The notes below the pieces were generated by a model. It searched no databases. It had not been told where the DNA came from and saw only the letters and a program-made list of their open reading frames with translations. 48,411 bases of DNA, from positions 1 to 48,411 of the forward strand of contig JAHENF010000026.1 of NCBI GenBank assembly GCA_024643255.1. The letters are read 5' to 3'. Both the position numbers and the translations under genes were made by a program. This document shows positions 8,180 to 18,419 of the stretch, in pieces; the stretch's first letter is position 1; every line of letters starts with the position of its first letter. This DNA comes from Ilumatobacteraceae bacterium (lineage in GTDB: Bacteria > Actinomycetota > Acidimicrobiia > Acidimicrobiales > Ilumatobacteraceae).

Positions 8180-8539
8180 ATGACGAATCAGCATCCGGCC
8201 ACCGTTGCCGACAGCCTCACGGTGCACGGCGACGTGTACGAGGGCGATGTCGAGAAGCTCCTCGATCGCTGGAGCAAGCTCGACGCTCGCCTCCGGTCGT
8301 TCGACGAAGGCACGGTGGCCATGCAGCTGTTCGTGAAGGATCGCGACAGCAAGAGCCAGCATGTGACGCTCGACGTCAAAGTCGACGGTCACAACCCGCT
8401 CGTGGCGACGTCGTCGAGCGCGGATCTCGACCATGCGTTCAACGAGGTTCGTGATGAAATGATCCGCCAACTCTCCGACATGAAGACCAAGAGCGAGCCG
8501 CGCAACAACAAGCACCTGCGCGAGACCGACCGGCACTGA
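8180..8539 (+). CDS. HPF/RaiA-like ribosome-associated protein
   Basis: 119 residues with an S30AE-like arrangement: two strands around DEGTVAMQLFVKDRDSKSQHVTLDVKVDG, then a helix ADLDHAFNEVRDEMIRQLSD and a basic tail KTKSEPRNNKHLRE. Ribosome hibernation factors bind the 30S decoding site in stationary phase or stress. There is no C-terminal dimerisation domain of the long actinobacterial HPF, so this would be a short or paralogous form. ATG 8180 has a strong AAGGAG at 6-7 nt. Family assignment rests on pattern only and is the least certain part. Confidence 0.7.
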   Translation: MTNQHPATVADSLTVHGDVYEGDVEKLLDRWSKLDARLRSFDEGTVAMQLFVKDRDSKSQHVTLDVKVDGHNPLVATSSSADLDHAFNEVRDEMIRQLSDMKTKSEPRNNKHLRETDRH

Positions 8540-8557
8540 GTCCGGTCGCGCCCGCGT

Positions 8558-9841
8558 TCAGTCGGGGAGTTCGACGTCGACGCGGGGGCAGTGCTCGAGG
8601 ACGTCGGCGATCGCCTCGGTGACCGCCGACAGGTCGATGTCGGCCATGAAGGTGTTCAGCGTCAGGTGGGCGAGCACCCACCCGGGATCGGATGCCCACG
8701 GCGGGACGAACTTGGCCGGTTTGACGAGGCCCTGACTGCGCAGCTCGCCCAGCGCCGGGATCGAGAACAGGTCGAGCTTGCCGGAGAAGAGCAGGCCGAG
8801 CGTGTCGGCGCGCCCGGCGCGGAACGCGGCGCGGATGAACGTCGCCACCGACAGGTAGCCGGACAGATACGCACAGTCCTTCGTGAACGGGGCGCCGCCC
8901 TTGACCGGGGCGCCGCGGAAGATCCGACGGGTCGACTCGAAGGCCTGTTCGGGGTTCGGGCTGCGCTCGAGGAACCAGCGGTACAACTCGATGAAGTCCG
9001 CACCGTCGATCACGAGCTGGGTGGCGACGATCCGATCGGCGAGTCGGCGGAGACGGTCCATGCCGAGTGTTCCCGACACGTACTCGGAGTAGACGGCGAG
9101 GCCTTCCTGCGTGCGGGTGGTGCCGGGGTGGCCGAGGGCGAGGATCGGGATGTCGGTCTGTGCCCGACCGTTGAGGCCGGTCGCGACGTGGATGAACGCC
9201 TCGTGGTTGAGGAGCTGTGCCGAGTCCTTGGCCGTGAACTTGGCGTCCCGGCGAATCTTGATCCGGCTGGTCGAGGCAACGGCGTTCGCCGACAGCTCGT
9301 CGACCAGCAGCACTTCAGGCGCCGAGTCGCCGAAGTGCTCCTTCACGGCGTCGGTGATGAACGCGGCAACCTCCTCACCGGTACGCGTGCGGATCACCGG
9401 GGGCACGAGCGCAGCAGCTTGCAGATCGGCGAGCGATGACTGCACCTTCTCCGCGAGTTCGAGTGGCGTGGCCGGGTCGAAGCGCAGCGGCTGCGCCGGC
9501 ACGCCGTAGAGCTTGCGGCTGTATGCGTGAAATGCCGGCGTGCCGAGCGACGACAGCATGAGGGCCGTCGACTCGATCGACGTCGCCTCGCGGTCGAGCC
9601 ATTCGTCCACCACGTTGCCGGGGCGCAGGAGCCGTCGCGCCGCGGCGACACCGTCGAGGACGGGTGTCGGGTCGATCATGTCGTACGTCGGCTCGGGGAG
9701 CTTGTCGGCTCCGCCGGCCAGGAACTCCTCACGGATCGATGCGGGCCACGCCAACGCGGAGAGCACCCGCATCGGTTTGGCCACGTCGTGGAGAATCTGG
9801 GCCGCTTGGCGGTAGCGGTCCTGCGCGCTGTCGTTCGTCAT
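8558..9841 (-). CDS. DUF1704 / QEGLA-motif metallopeptidase-like protein
   Basis: 427 residues. NHEAFIHVATG contains HExxxH (His-Glu-three residues-His) and is followed about 30 residues later by TRTQEGLAVYSEY, the QEGLA motif that names the family. The motif pair is that of the DUF1704 family, whose eukaryotic relatives (MATCAP/TMCP) are tubulin tyrosine carboxypeptidases using HExxxH and a distal Glu. The bacterial substrate is not known; older annotations call it a flavohemoglobin expression-modulating protein. Start ATG 9841 (MTNDSAQDRY); upstream in-frame codons lack similarity. It converges with the HPF-like gene. Confidence 0.88.
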   Translation of the reverse strand: MTNDSAQDRYRQAAQILHDVAKPMRVLSALAWPASIREEFLAGGADKLPEPTYDMIDPTPVLDGVAAARRLLRPGNVVDEWLDREATSIESTALMLSSLGTPAFHAYSRKLYGVPAQPLRFDPATPLELAEKVQSSLADLQAAALVPPVIRTRTGEEVAAFITDAVKEHFGDSAPEVLLVDELSANAVASTSRIKIRRDAKFTAKDSAQLLNHEAFIHVATGLNGRAQTDIPILALGHPGTTRTQEGLAVYSEYVSGTLGMDRLRRLADRIVATQLVIDGADFIELYRWFLERSPNPEQAFESTRRIFRGAPVKGGAPFTKDCAYLSGYLSVATFIRAAFRAGRADTLGLLFSGKLDLFSIPALGELRSQGLVKPAKFVPPWASDPGWVLAHLTLNTFMADIDLSAVTEAIADVLEHCPRVDVELPD

Positions 9842-9987
9842 CGGCGCATCCTGGCATGGCGACGTGGGTCGTGACCTGCATGAACGCGAAGAATTCACCC
9901 GGGCCGGCGTTCCTGCAACGAGGGACCAGCGACCGCTAGGGTCATTTGGAGACGGGTGCAGCGGATGCGCCGTCCGGAAGGGGCCAC

Positions 9988-10653
9988 ATGGGTTCGGTCA
10001 TCGGGCAGATTCTGGGGTTCGCGGTCGGTGTGGCGATCAGCCCGGTCCCGGTGATTGCGGTCATCCTCATGCTGTTCTCCAAGTCGGCGACCAAGAACAG
10101 CGTGTCGTTCGCAGTCGGGTGGATCGTCGGGCTGTCGGCGGTCGGATTGATCGTGCTCGCCGTCGGTGCGACTGTGAGCGACAGCAGCGAGTCGGATGCG
10201 GCGGGCGTGGTCAAACTCCTGATCGGGCTGTTGTTCGTCGCGCTCGCGGTCAAGCAGTGGAAGGGGAGACCCGCCGATGGCGAGACAGCCCAGATGCCGG
10301 GCTGGATGAACTCGATCGACTCGTTCACCGCAGGCAAGTCGCTCGGGTTCGGGTTCCTGATGGCCGCGGTCAATCCGAAGAATCTCGGGCTGACGATGGC
10401 TGCCGCGGCCACGATCGGCGCAGCAGGCCTCGACACCGGCAACGAGCTCGCCACGCTGGTGGTGTACGTCCTGATCGCGTCGGTGACGATCGTCCTGCCG
10501 GTCGGTGCCTATCTGATCTTGGGCGACCGGGCGGACGCGCCGCTCATAACGGCCAAGCAGTGGCTGATCGACAACAACAACACGGTGATGGCGGTGCTGT
10601 TCGTGGTGCTCGGCTTCAAGTTGATCGGTGACGCCCTGGCCGTCCTGCTCTGA
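9988..10653 (+). CDS. GAP/Sap family (LysE-like) membrane protein
   Basis: 221 residues with about six membrane segments: IGQILGFAVGVAISPVPVIAVILML, then SFAVGWIVGLSAVGLIVLAVG, a segment after VVKLLIG, LGFGFLMAAVNPKNLGLT, and two C-terminal segments ending MAVLFVVLGFKLIGDAL. The NPKN motif after the central loop is characteristic of GAP (glycolipid-addressing) and LysE-like proteins. In mycobacteria Gap helps peptidoglycolipids reach the surface; a small-molecule exporter is the alternative. ATG 9988 follows GGAAGGGGCC. Confidence 0.85.
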   Translation: MGSVIGQILGFAVGVAISPVPVIAVILMLFSKSATKNSVSFAVGWIVGLSAVGLIVLAVGATVSDSSESDAAGVVKLLIGLLFVALAVKQWKGRPADGETAQMPGWMNSIDSFTAGKSLGFGFLMAAVNPKNLGLTMAAAATIGAAGLDTGNELATLVVYVLIASVTIVLPVGAYLILGDRADAPLITAKQWLIDNNNTVMAVLFVVLGFKLIGDALAVLL

Positions 10654-13044
10654 TCAGCCGTCGGTGGTCGCCCGGCCCGGCGCGACCGGACCGATCGCGC
10701 GGAGCGCCGGCGCGTCGAGCGCGACCATCTCGCCGGCCGCCCGGTCGAAGACCTGCAGGTTTGGCCCAGAGAGGACGGCGGCGAAGGTGCCGGTGGCATT
10801 CCAGATCACCGGCTGATCGGGGTCGTAGTTCTCGATGCGCGTGAGGGTGGTGCGACCCGAGGCCGTGTCGGCGAAGCACCACACGTCCTCGACCGAGGGG
10901 GCGCCGTTCGGGTCGGTGGAGACACCTCGGAGCTGTACGACCAGGACCCCGCCATCGGGCGACACCGAGGTGCCCAGTGCCGCGCCTCGGCCCGGTTCGC
11001 CGGGCACGATCGCGTCCGCCGGGAACCGCGGGTCGGGAGTCGTTCGTTCGCCGGTGGCCCGATCGATGCGCACGAGGGCACAGCTCATGGCGCTGTCGCA
11101 CTCGCGGGCGAAGGCCGTCTCGGCGTCGATGGCGATCAGCTCACCGGCGGTCAGCCGCTCGGCGTCGCCGATGCCGACGACGAACACGTCGCCACCGCGC
11201 GCGACGACGAGTCCGCCGCGTCCATCGCTGCCGATCAGCTCGCTCCCGGCCAGGTCGAACCTCGCGGTGTCGCCGTCCGGCGACGTGGCGTCGATCGCCG
11301 CCAGTCGGTAGGCGAGCAGGCCGTCCGTCGATGCCTCGGGCACCCAGATCGAGCCGTCGAAGGGCCCCGGGAGCTTGACCCCCTGGACCGCGAACGCGTC
11401 ACCCAGCTCGGTTTCGGCATCCGGCGTCGTGATGAACGCCGGGTCATCGGATTGGGGCAACGCAACGACCGCTTCGCCGGACGAGACGAGCGTGGCGGCG
11501 CCCTGCCCGAGCCGTCTCGCCGTCTCCCAGCTCATCATGGTGCCGGCGTCGATGTCGATGTTCGACATCCCGCCCCCTCGGCCGGCGCCGACGAGCGTCA
11601 ACCCGGTCGGACCGAGAGCGCGTGCGGGCGTGATCGCTCCGACGACGACGGCAGCTGCCGGGTCGAGTTCGGCCGTCGGGTGGCGCACCCCGATCGCCAC
11701 GATCGGACCGAGGTCCTCGCCGAAGCTGACGATCTCACCCGTTCGGCCGATGAACTGCAGGCCGGGCCCGTCCGGGGAGATCCCGAAGACGCCTGAGCTG
11801 TCGGCCGCCCACGCGGCGGTCTGTGACCAGTTGTTGAGCGCGATCGTGGCGACCTCGCCCAGTTCGAAGTCGACCAGCACTCGCTCCTGCGTCGACCTCG
11901 ATCTGGTCGCGGCGACGGCGCCACCATCGGGGGAGAGCGACATCCCCCAGATCATCTCGTCGAAGTCGTCGGGGAGGAGTGCGGCATCGATGGTCCGCCG
12001 TGTGCCGGTGCTCACCGTCACGACTGCGATCGAACACTGTCGTTGGTCGTCGCAGGTGCGCACGATCCGATGGTCGCCGGCGGCGGCGTACACCGAGCCG
12101 TCATCGATGCGCACCGACGTGCCCTGGGAATCGATCTCGTATGCCCCACCGGCATCGTTGACGATCCAGCTGCCGTCGGGCGTGCTGATCGATGCCCCGA
12201 ACGCGCCGTAGTCCTGCGCGGCGAGTTCCCTCACGTCGCCCGTGAGGCCGACCGACACGAATCGCACGTCGCTGTTGCTGTTGGGGTAGACCGCCACCAT
12301 GAATCGCGTGGTGCCGTCGTCGGCGAGTTGCCATCCGATGGCGTTCATTCCGCCGACGTCATCACCGAACGCTGCTCGATCCACGTCGATCGGGGGACCG
12401 GTGCGAGGCAGGATCACGAAGGCCGAGCCGACCATGCCGACCGCGGCCGCTTCGGGAGCGACGACGACGTCGCCGCCACCCCACCCCTCGTTTGCCGGAC
12501 CTTCCGTGTCTCCGACGGCGACCGCGCGGACACGTCCCGAAGGCAGCGACACGGTGAACGCGGTGCCATCCGACGTGAGCGCAACGATCTCGGTCGGCGC
12601 CTGGATCGCCGCGACGGCTCCGGGCAGCTGCAGGTCGACCGGGGCCACGGGACTGGTGTCGCGAGGTGCAGCGGTGGTCGACGGCACGTTCTCGGTGGTC
12701 GTGGGGAGACTCGATCCTGGTGGAGCAACGGTGGTCTGTGGTGCAGCCGAACCGTCGCCGCCACCCCCACGAGTCACGAAGCCGACCACGACCGCCACGG
12801 CTGCCAACGCCGCACCTGCGATCAGGAGTTTCGAGCCGAGGCTTCTTCCTGCTGTCGGGCCGGCGTCAGCGATGGATTCGTTGTGCAGCGGTTGCAGCGT
12901 GATCGGATCGGAGGCATCGATTCGTCGTCGCTCCCAGACGATCTCGAGTGGGTCTTCGCGCGCCGGCAGATCGTCGGAGCTCCACACCGACTCGCCGGCT
13001 GCGGCGCGTGGGCGTTCGGAATCGTCGCCGTCGGCCACCGACAC
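10654..13044 (-). CDS. membrane-anchored beta-propeller-like protein, unknown function
   Basis: 796 residues. A ~75-residue cytosolic N-terminus, a single membrane helix (LLIAGAALAAVAVVVGFVT), a Thr/Pro-rich stalk (TTTENVPSTTAAPR), then about 650 residues of repeated short beta segments with recurrent G-S-W/D-G turns (for example STPDGSWIVND and LSPDGGAVAATRS) consistent with a WD40/TolB-like propeller outside the membrane. No catalytic motif is visible. The cytosolic tail contains no recognisable HTH or zinc finger. It is encoded just upstream, in its own direction, of nothing obviously related; sucrose phosphorylase lies behind it on the same strand across a 130-bp gap containing a 43-bp repeat. 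Confidence 0.75.
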   Translation of the reverse strand: MSVADGDDSERPRAAAGESVWSSDDLPAREDPLEIVWERRRIDASDPITLQPLHNESIADAGPTAGRSLGSKLLIAGAALAAVAVVVGFVTRGGGGDGSAAPQTTVAPPGSSLPTTTENVPSTTAAPRDTSPVAPVDLQLPGAVAAIQAPTEIVALTSDGTAFTVSLPSGRVRAVAVGDTEGPANEGWGGGDVVVAPEAAAVGMVGSAFVILPRTGPPIDVDRAAFGDDVGGMNAIGWQLADDGTTRFMVAVYPNSNSDVRFVSVGLTGDVRELAAQDYGAFGASISTPDGSWIVNDAGGAYEIDSQGTSVRIDDGSVYAAAGDHRIVRTCDDQRQCSIAVVTVSTGTRRTIDAALLPDDFDEMIWGMSLSPDGGAVAATRSRSTQERVLVDFELGEVATIALNNWSQTAAWAADSSGVFGISPDGPGLQFIGRTGEIVSFGEDLGPIVAIGVRHPTAELDPAAAVVVGAITPARALGPTGLTLVGAGRGGGMSNIDIDAGTMMSWETARRLGQGAATLVSSGEAVVALPQSDDPAFITTPDAETELGDAFAVQGVKLPGPFDGSIWVPEASTDGLLAYRLAAIDATSPDGDTARFDLAGSELIGSDGRGGLVVARGGDVFVVGIGDAERLTAGELIAIDAETAFARECDSAMSCALVRIDRATGERTTPDPRFPADAIVPGEPGRGAALGTSVSPDGGVLVVQLRGVSTDPNGAPSVEDVWCFADTASGRTTLTRIENYDPDQPVIWNATGTFAAVLSGPNLQVFDRAAGEMVALDAPALRAIGPVAPGRATTDG

Positions 13045-13112
13045 ATCGAATCACAGTGTCGACCTCACGCACGATCACGATGCCCATCCCCCGCCGCACG
13101 AGCGCCACCACT

Positions 13113-13155
13113 GCGATGAGTTTCGACGTGACCTGCACGCGCTCAGACTCATCGC
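13113..13155. repeat. 43-bp palindromic repeat, family B, copy 1
   Basis: Begins GCGATGAGTTTCGACG and ends CTCAGACTCATCGC; the outer arms GCGATGAGT and ACTCATCGC pair. It matches the two copies at 48230 and 48292 with a few substitutions and identical length. Located in the gap between the beta-propeller gene and sucrose phosphorylase. Looks like a REP-type element, possibly serving as a terminator for the upstream sucrose phosphorylase transcript. Confidence 0.8.
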
Positions 13156-13174
13156 CGGCGGGTTGGTTGGGGGC

Positions 13175-14623
13175 TCAGGCGGTCGTCGTGCGGATCTCGG
13201 CGGTTGCCAGGTCGACCGTCACCGTGATCGTCGACTCCGGCGCGGTCCAGCGCACGGACAGCTGGTGTTCGGGTGAGGCGAGCAACTCGAAGGTGCCGTC
13301 GAACGCCGGCTCGGTTGCCCGCCAGCGGAGCATCTCGACGAGTCGCTGCACGACCGGACGCTCGAGTGCCTCGGCGATCTCGGCCGGCGAGTAGCGGTGG
13401 CGGTTGACGTCGCGGCCCACACCTGATGCGGCGAGCAGCTCCATGTCGTTGCCGCCGGCGAGGAGTCCGACGTAGTAGATCTGGGGCGTTCCGGGCAGGA
13501 GGAGCTGGATCATCCGGGCGGCGAGGTACCGATCGTCGTCTCGGCCGAGTGCGTCGTAGAACGTGCAGTTCACCTGGTACAGGTCGAGATTCGAGGCCGC
13601 GGAGCCGGTCGCGAGCCGACTCGTGTCGTTCGAGCGTTGGTGGATGCCCTCGACGAGATCGTGGATCCGCTGCTCGGACAGAAGCCCCGGCCGGCTGCGA
13701 TCCCGGGGATCGACGCCGACATCGATCACGCCGATGCCGTCGTGTGTGTCGAGCACGTTCACGGCGTTGTTCGGTCGGACGGCGATCCAGCGCTTCAATG
13801 GCCCGGACTCGCCGGTGAACAGCGCGTCGAGGGTCAGCGGTGGGAGCGCGAAGTCGTACACGAGGTCGACGCGGCGGGCGATGTCGATCTGGTCGAGGTG
13901 GTGGCCGTGGATCTCGACGAGGACCCGCATCGAACGCTCGTGGCATGCCGCGGTCAGTCGGTCGATGAACTCGAAGGTCTCCGGCAACATGAAGCACGAG
14001 GTGCCGGCGCGTTTGATGGCGTACCCGACAGCGTCGAGGCGCACGACACCGATCCCTGAACGCTGGAAGCGATCGAGGATCTCCATGAGGTAGCCCCAGC
14101 CGAGTTCGTGCTCGACGTCGATGTCGATCTGCTGGTCGGTGAACGTGGTCCAAACCGATCGGACCGATCCGTCGTCGAACGTCACGCTGGTGAACGGTGA
14201 CGTGGGGCGAGGGCGGTAGATCACGGCGGTGTCGGCGTCGGACGGCGTGTGGCCGAAGACCCTGTCGCGTGTGAGGAACATCTCGGCTGCCGGTGATTCA
14301 TCGCCTCGCGTGAGCCAGTCCTGGAATGGCGTCGAGGCGGCCGAGACGTGGTTGACGATGACGTCGGCCATCACCTCGTATCGCTCGCTCAGCGCAGTGA
14401 CGTCGTCCCAGCTACCGACCCGCGGGTCCACGCTGGTGTGGTCGATCGGGTCGAAACCGGCATCGGCGCCGTCGATGGGGACGAAGAACGGCAGGAGATG
14501 CACGCCGCCGAACGCGCCGGCGATCGTGTCGTCGAGGAGCGTACGAACGCCGTCGATGTCGTGAGCCAGCCGGTCGGCGTACGTGATCAGCTGCGGCTGA
14601 TGCTGACGTTGTGGCCCGGTCAT
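13175..14623 (-). CDS. sucrose phosphorylase (GH13 subfamily 18)
   Basis: 482 residues; converts sucrose and phosphate to alpha-glucose-1-phosphate and fructose. The sequence tracks bifidobacterial sucrose phosphorylase closely: DVIVNHVS, the nucleophile Asp in VVRLDAVGYAIKRAGTSCFM, the acid/base Glu in LVEIHGHH, RPNNAVNVLDTHDGIGVID with the transition-state Asp, and AASNLDLYQVNCTFYDALG. All three GH13 catalytic carboxylates are present. Sister activities (glucosylglycerate or sucrose-6-phosphate phosphorylase) are possible but less likely given those matches. Start ATG 14623, since the upstream open frame overlaps the divergent DapA-like gene. No sugar transporter or regulator is adjacent. 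Confidence 0.92.
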   Translation of the reverse strand: MTGPQRQHQPQLITYADRLAHDIDGVRTLLDDTIAGAFGGVHLLPFFVPIDGADAGFDPIDHTSVDPRVGSWDDVTALSERYEVMADVIVNHVSAASTPFQDWLTRGDESPAAEMFLTRDRVFGHTPSDADTAVIYRPRPTSPFTSVTFDDGSVRSVWTTFTDQQIDIDVEHELGWGYLMEILDRFQRSGIGVVRLDAVGYAIKRAGTSCFMLPETFEFIDRLTAACHERSMRVLVEIHGHHLDQIDIARRVDLVYDFALPPLTLDALFTGESGPLKRWIAVRPNNAVNVLDTHDGIGVIDVGVDPRDRSRPGLLSEQRIHDLVEGIHQRSNDTSRLATGSAASNLDLYQVNCTFYDALGRDDDRYLAARMIQLLLPGTPQIYYVGLLAGGNDMELLAASGVGRDVNRHRYSPAEIAEALERPVVQRLVEMLRWRATEPAFDGTFELLASPEHQLSVRWTAPESTITVTVDLATAEIRTTTA

Positions 14624-14824
14624 CGATGCGGTGCTGTTCGGTGCGGTGGGGATTGCTGCGCGGCCGCTGGACCGGTCACGAGTCGGAGTTGCCGTCGGGC
14701 TGGGCACCGCACATGGTCGATGTCGTCCATGCCGCCAAAGTACCGCGCCGCTCAGACGATGCGATGGAAGCGCTCCGCGTTGATATCGGGGGCCGTCTTG
14801 CATGCGCGAGCGGTGTGCACTCCA

Positions 14825-15792
14825 ATGGGCGCCGTGACGCGAACGGAGCTCGATCTCATCAGCAGGATCCGGCCGGGGCGCGCGATCACCGGCATGTCGG
14901 CCGTGTTGCTCCCGTTCACGTCCGCGGGCGACATCGATTGGCCGGCGGTCGAGGCGCACATCGCCCGGACGGCGCAAGCAGGTCTCACCCCCGCGGTCAA
15001 CATGGACACCGGCTACGTGCAGTTGCTCGACGATGCGCAGAAGATCCGGGTGCTCGACGTCGCCGCCGAGGTGACCGGGGGCCGGTTCGTCGCCGGGGCG
15101 TACGTGGCTGATGAGCTCGGTGCGGCGTTCGACCCGTCCGGGTACCTTGCCGCGTGTGATGCGATCACCGGTCGCGGTGGGACTCCGGTGGTCTTTCCGT
15201 CGTACGGGCTCAACGCGCTCGACGACGAGGGGTGGGTCGGTGCGCTGACGACGATCGGAGCCGGCGTCGACGCGTTCATCGGCTTCGAGCTCGGCGCGAT
15301 GTTCGTGCCGTACGGCAGGATCCCGTCGCTCGACGCCTACGAAGGACTGATGGGCATCGAGTCGTGCATCGGGGCGAAGCACTCGTCGCTGAGCCGTGAG
15401 CTCGAGTGGGACCGGCTCGATCTGCGCGACCGCGTCCGACCCGACTTCACGGTGTTCACCGGCAACGACCTGGCGATCGACATGGTGATGTACGGCTCGG
15501 ACTACCTGCTCGGACTGTCGACGTTCGCCCCCGAGGCGTTCGCCGCTCGTGACCGGATGTGGGCTACGGGCGATCCCGAGTTCCACGAGTTGAACGACCT
15601 GCTCCAATATCTCGGCAGCTTCACGTTCCGGGCACCGGTACCGGGGTACCGCCACGATGCGGCGATCGTCTTCGAGCTGCGTGGCTGGGCACGGTCCGAT
15701 CGCACGCCGTCCGAGGCGCCCCGCCGACCCGACTCGGATCGGGCGGTGCTCGCCGACGTCGTCGAGCGACTCGCGCGCTGGGAGGTGGTGCG

Positions 15793-15796
<4 letters not shown>
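14825..15796 (+). CDS. dihydrodipicolinate synthase (DapA)-family lyase/aldolase
   Basis: 323 residues, TIM-barrel of the NAL/DHDPS superfamily. Visible: ITGMSAVLLPFTSAGDIDWPAVEAHI at the N-terminus, GTPVVFPSYG, and IGAKHSS, in which the Lys aligns with the Schiff-base lysine. The usual Y-x-x-x-P of the DHDPS active site is not clear, so a sugar-acid or keto-acid aldolase is more likely than lysine biosynthesis. Start ATG 14825; GTG 14834 is an alternative. Its stop overlaps the next start as ATGA, so it forms a unit with the old-yellow-enzyme gene. It diverges from sucrose phosphorylase. Confidence 0.85.
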
Positions 15797-17205
<1,409 letters not shown>

Positions 17206-17216
17206 CCGCCCGTCCC

Positions 17217-17247
17217 ACGTCACACGGTGCCGGGCCTAGTGTGACGT
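17217..17247. repeat. palindrome upstream of MBL gene, family A copy (inverted)
   Basis: ACGTCACAC and GTGTGACGT form a perfect 9-bp inverted repeat around a 13-nt centre containing GGTGCCGGGCC. Read on the minus strand it shares CCGGCACCGTGTGACGT with the copy at 6077-6105. It ends 3 nt before the GTG of the MBL-fold gene and could cover its promoter or ribosome site, or terminate the preceding operon. Confidence 0.7.
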
Positions 17248-17250
17248 TTC

Positions 17251-18303
17251 GTGACGAGATCGACACCGCTCGACGAACTGACCCTCACGGTGGTCGTCGA
17301 CAACGAGACCGACACGCTCTCGAGCGTCGACGCCGGTGTGCCGCAGTTGCCCGAAGTGGTCTCCCACGTCGTGCGGCGCTCGCCGACACGTCAACACGAC
17401 GGGCACGACTGCATCACGGTGTTCGACCATCTCTGCGTTGCGTGCCATGGGCTGTCCGTGCTCGTCACCGGTCGGATCGGCGACGAGCGCCGAACGGTGT
17501 TGTTCGATGTCGGACCGTACGGTGATGTCTGGCTCGACAACGCCGAGCGCTTGGGCGTCGACCTGGTGGCGGTCGAGACCGTCTTCCTCTCGCACTGGCA
17601 TTGGGACCACAGCGGAGGTCTCCCGGTGGTGGTCGAGGCGATCGCCGCGGCCCGTCGCACCGCTGGTCTCGCCCCGCCGACACTCGATCTGCATCCCGAT
17701 CGACCCGACCAGCGCGGCATCCTGTCGGCGGGTGGGCCATTCATCATGTTGCCCGAGGAACCGACGTTCGCCGCGTTGGAACTCGCCGGAGCAACGATCG
17801 AACTCCATCCCGACGACCACGTGTTCGGAGGCGGCCGATTCCTCGGCAGCGGCGCCATCGAACGTACGACGTCGTACGAGGCCGGCCTCGTCGGCCACCA
17901 CTCCTTCCGATTCGGAGCGGCGCCCGATGGTGGCGACATCGTCGCCGCCGATCCGTTGATCATGGACGAGCGATTTCTCGCCGCCGAAGTGCGTGGGCGA
18001 GGCGTGACGGTGCTGTCGGCCTGTTCGCATGCGGGGATCGTGAATGCCTGCCTCGGTGCACAGCAGCGGTTCCCTGGCGCTCCGATCGACGTCGTGCTCG
18101 GCGGCTATCACCTCGCGGGCGGTCCGATGGAGCCGCGGATCGCACCGACGGTCGATGACCTCGCCACATTGATCGCGCCTCGGATCGTCGCGCCGGGACA
18201 CTGCACCGGGTGGCGGGCGAAGGCGGCATTGGCGAACCGGTTCGCTCCGGGTCGATACGGACCCTCGGTCGTCGGCACCACGTATTCGCTCCACGCCGAA
18301 TGA
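17251..18303 (+). CDS. MBL-fold metallo-hydrolase
   Basis: 350 residues with the metallo-beta-lactamase zinc motif HWHWDHSGG (H-x-H-x-D-H), a GPYGDVWLDN loop before it, and later His/Asp positions such as SACSHAGIVNAC and GGYHLAGGP. The fold and the AGLVGHH...SACSHAG segments resemble the 7,8-dihydropterin-6-methyl-(ribofuranosyl)aminobenzene-phosphate synthase-like group of the MBL superfamily. Substrate unknown. Start GTG 17251 follows a palindrome; the preceding OYE gene ends 45 nt upstream. Confidence 0.85.
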   Translation: MTRSTPLDELTLTVVVDNETDTLSSVDAGVPQLPEVVSHVVRRSPTRQHDGHDCITVFDHLCVACHGLSVLVTGRIGDERRTVLFDVGPYGDVWLDNAERLGVDLVAVETVFLSHWHWDHSGGLPVVVEAIAAARRTAGLAPPTLDLHPDRPDQRGILSAGGPFIMLPEEPTFAALELAGATIELHPDDHVFGGGRFLGSGAIERTTSYEAGLVGHHSFRFGAAPDGGDIVAADPLIMDERFLAAEVRGRGVTVLSACSHAGIVNACLGAQQRFPGAPIDVVLGGYHLAGGPMEPRIAPTVDDLATLIAPRIVAPGHCTGWRAKAALANRFAPGRYGPSVVGTTYSLHAE

Positions 18304-18320
18304 CTCGCGACGTGACCGAC

Positions 18321-18373
18321 CGTCACGTTTGACCCGGCACCGCGTGAGGCACCGCGTGACGGCACCGCGTGAC
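18321..18373. repeat. family A repeat plus three tandem 12-bp units
   Basis: CGTCACGTTTGACCCGGCACCG is the same 22 bases as at 6077. It is followed by three direct copies of GGCACCGCGTGA (18336-18347, 18348-18359, 18361-18372). The array lies directly upstream of the ABC ATPase gene, 47 nt before its ATG, and downstream of the MBL gene stop. Could be binding sites or a repeat that has expanded by slippage. Confidence 0.75.
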
Positions 18374-18419
18374 GCGGTGGATGCTGGCAGACTGGGAGGG
18401 CACGACGAAAGGTTCCGTC

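Noticed and set aside
8527..8546. Hairpin GACCGG-N8-CCGGTC between the HPF-like and DUF1704 genes
   Set aside because: Only 6 bp with an 8-nt loop, which is expected often at this GC content; not listed as a terminator.
11375..12211. Long plus-strand ORFs across the beta-propeller gene (for example 11375-12211)
   Set aside because: They are reverse-frame shadows of the 796-residue minus-strand gene; the composition is Ser/Pro/Arg-rich without domain motifs.
12043..13276. Plus-strand ORFs 12043-13119 and 12299-13276
   Set aside because: Shadows across the same minus-strand gene and through the family B repeat; the His/Arg-rich reading is typical of antisense of GC-rich genes.
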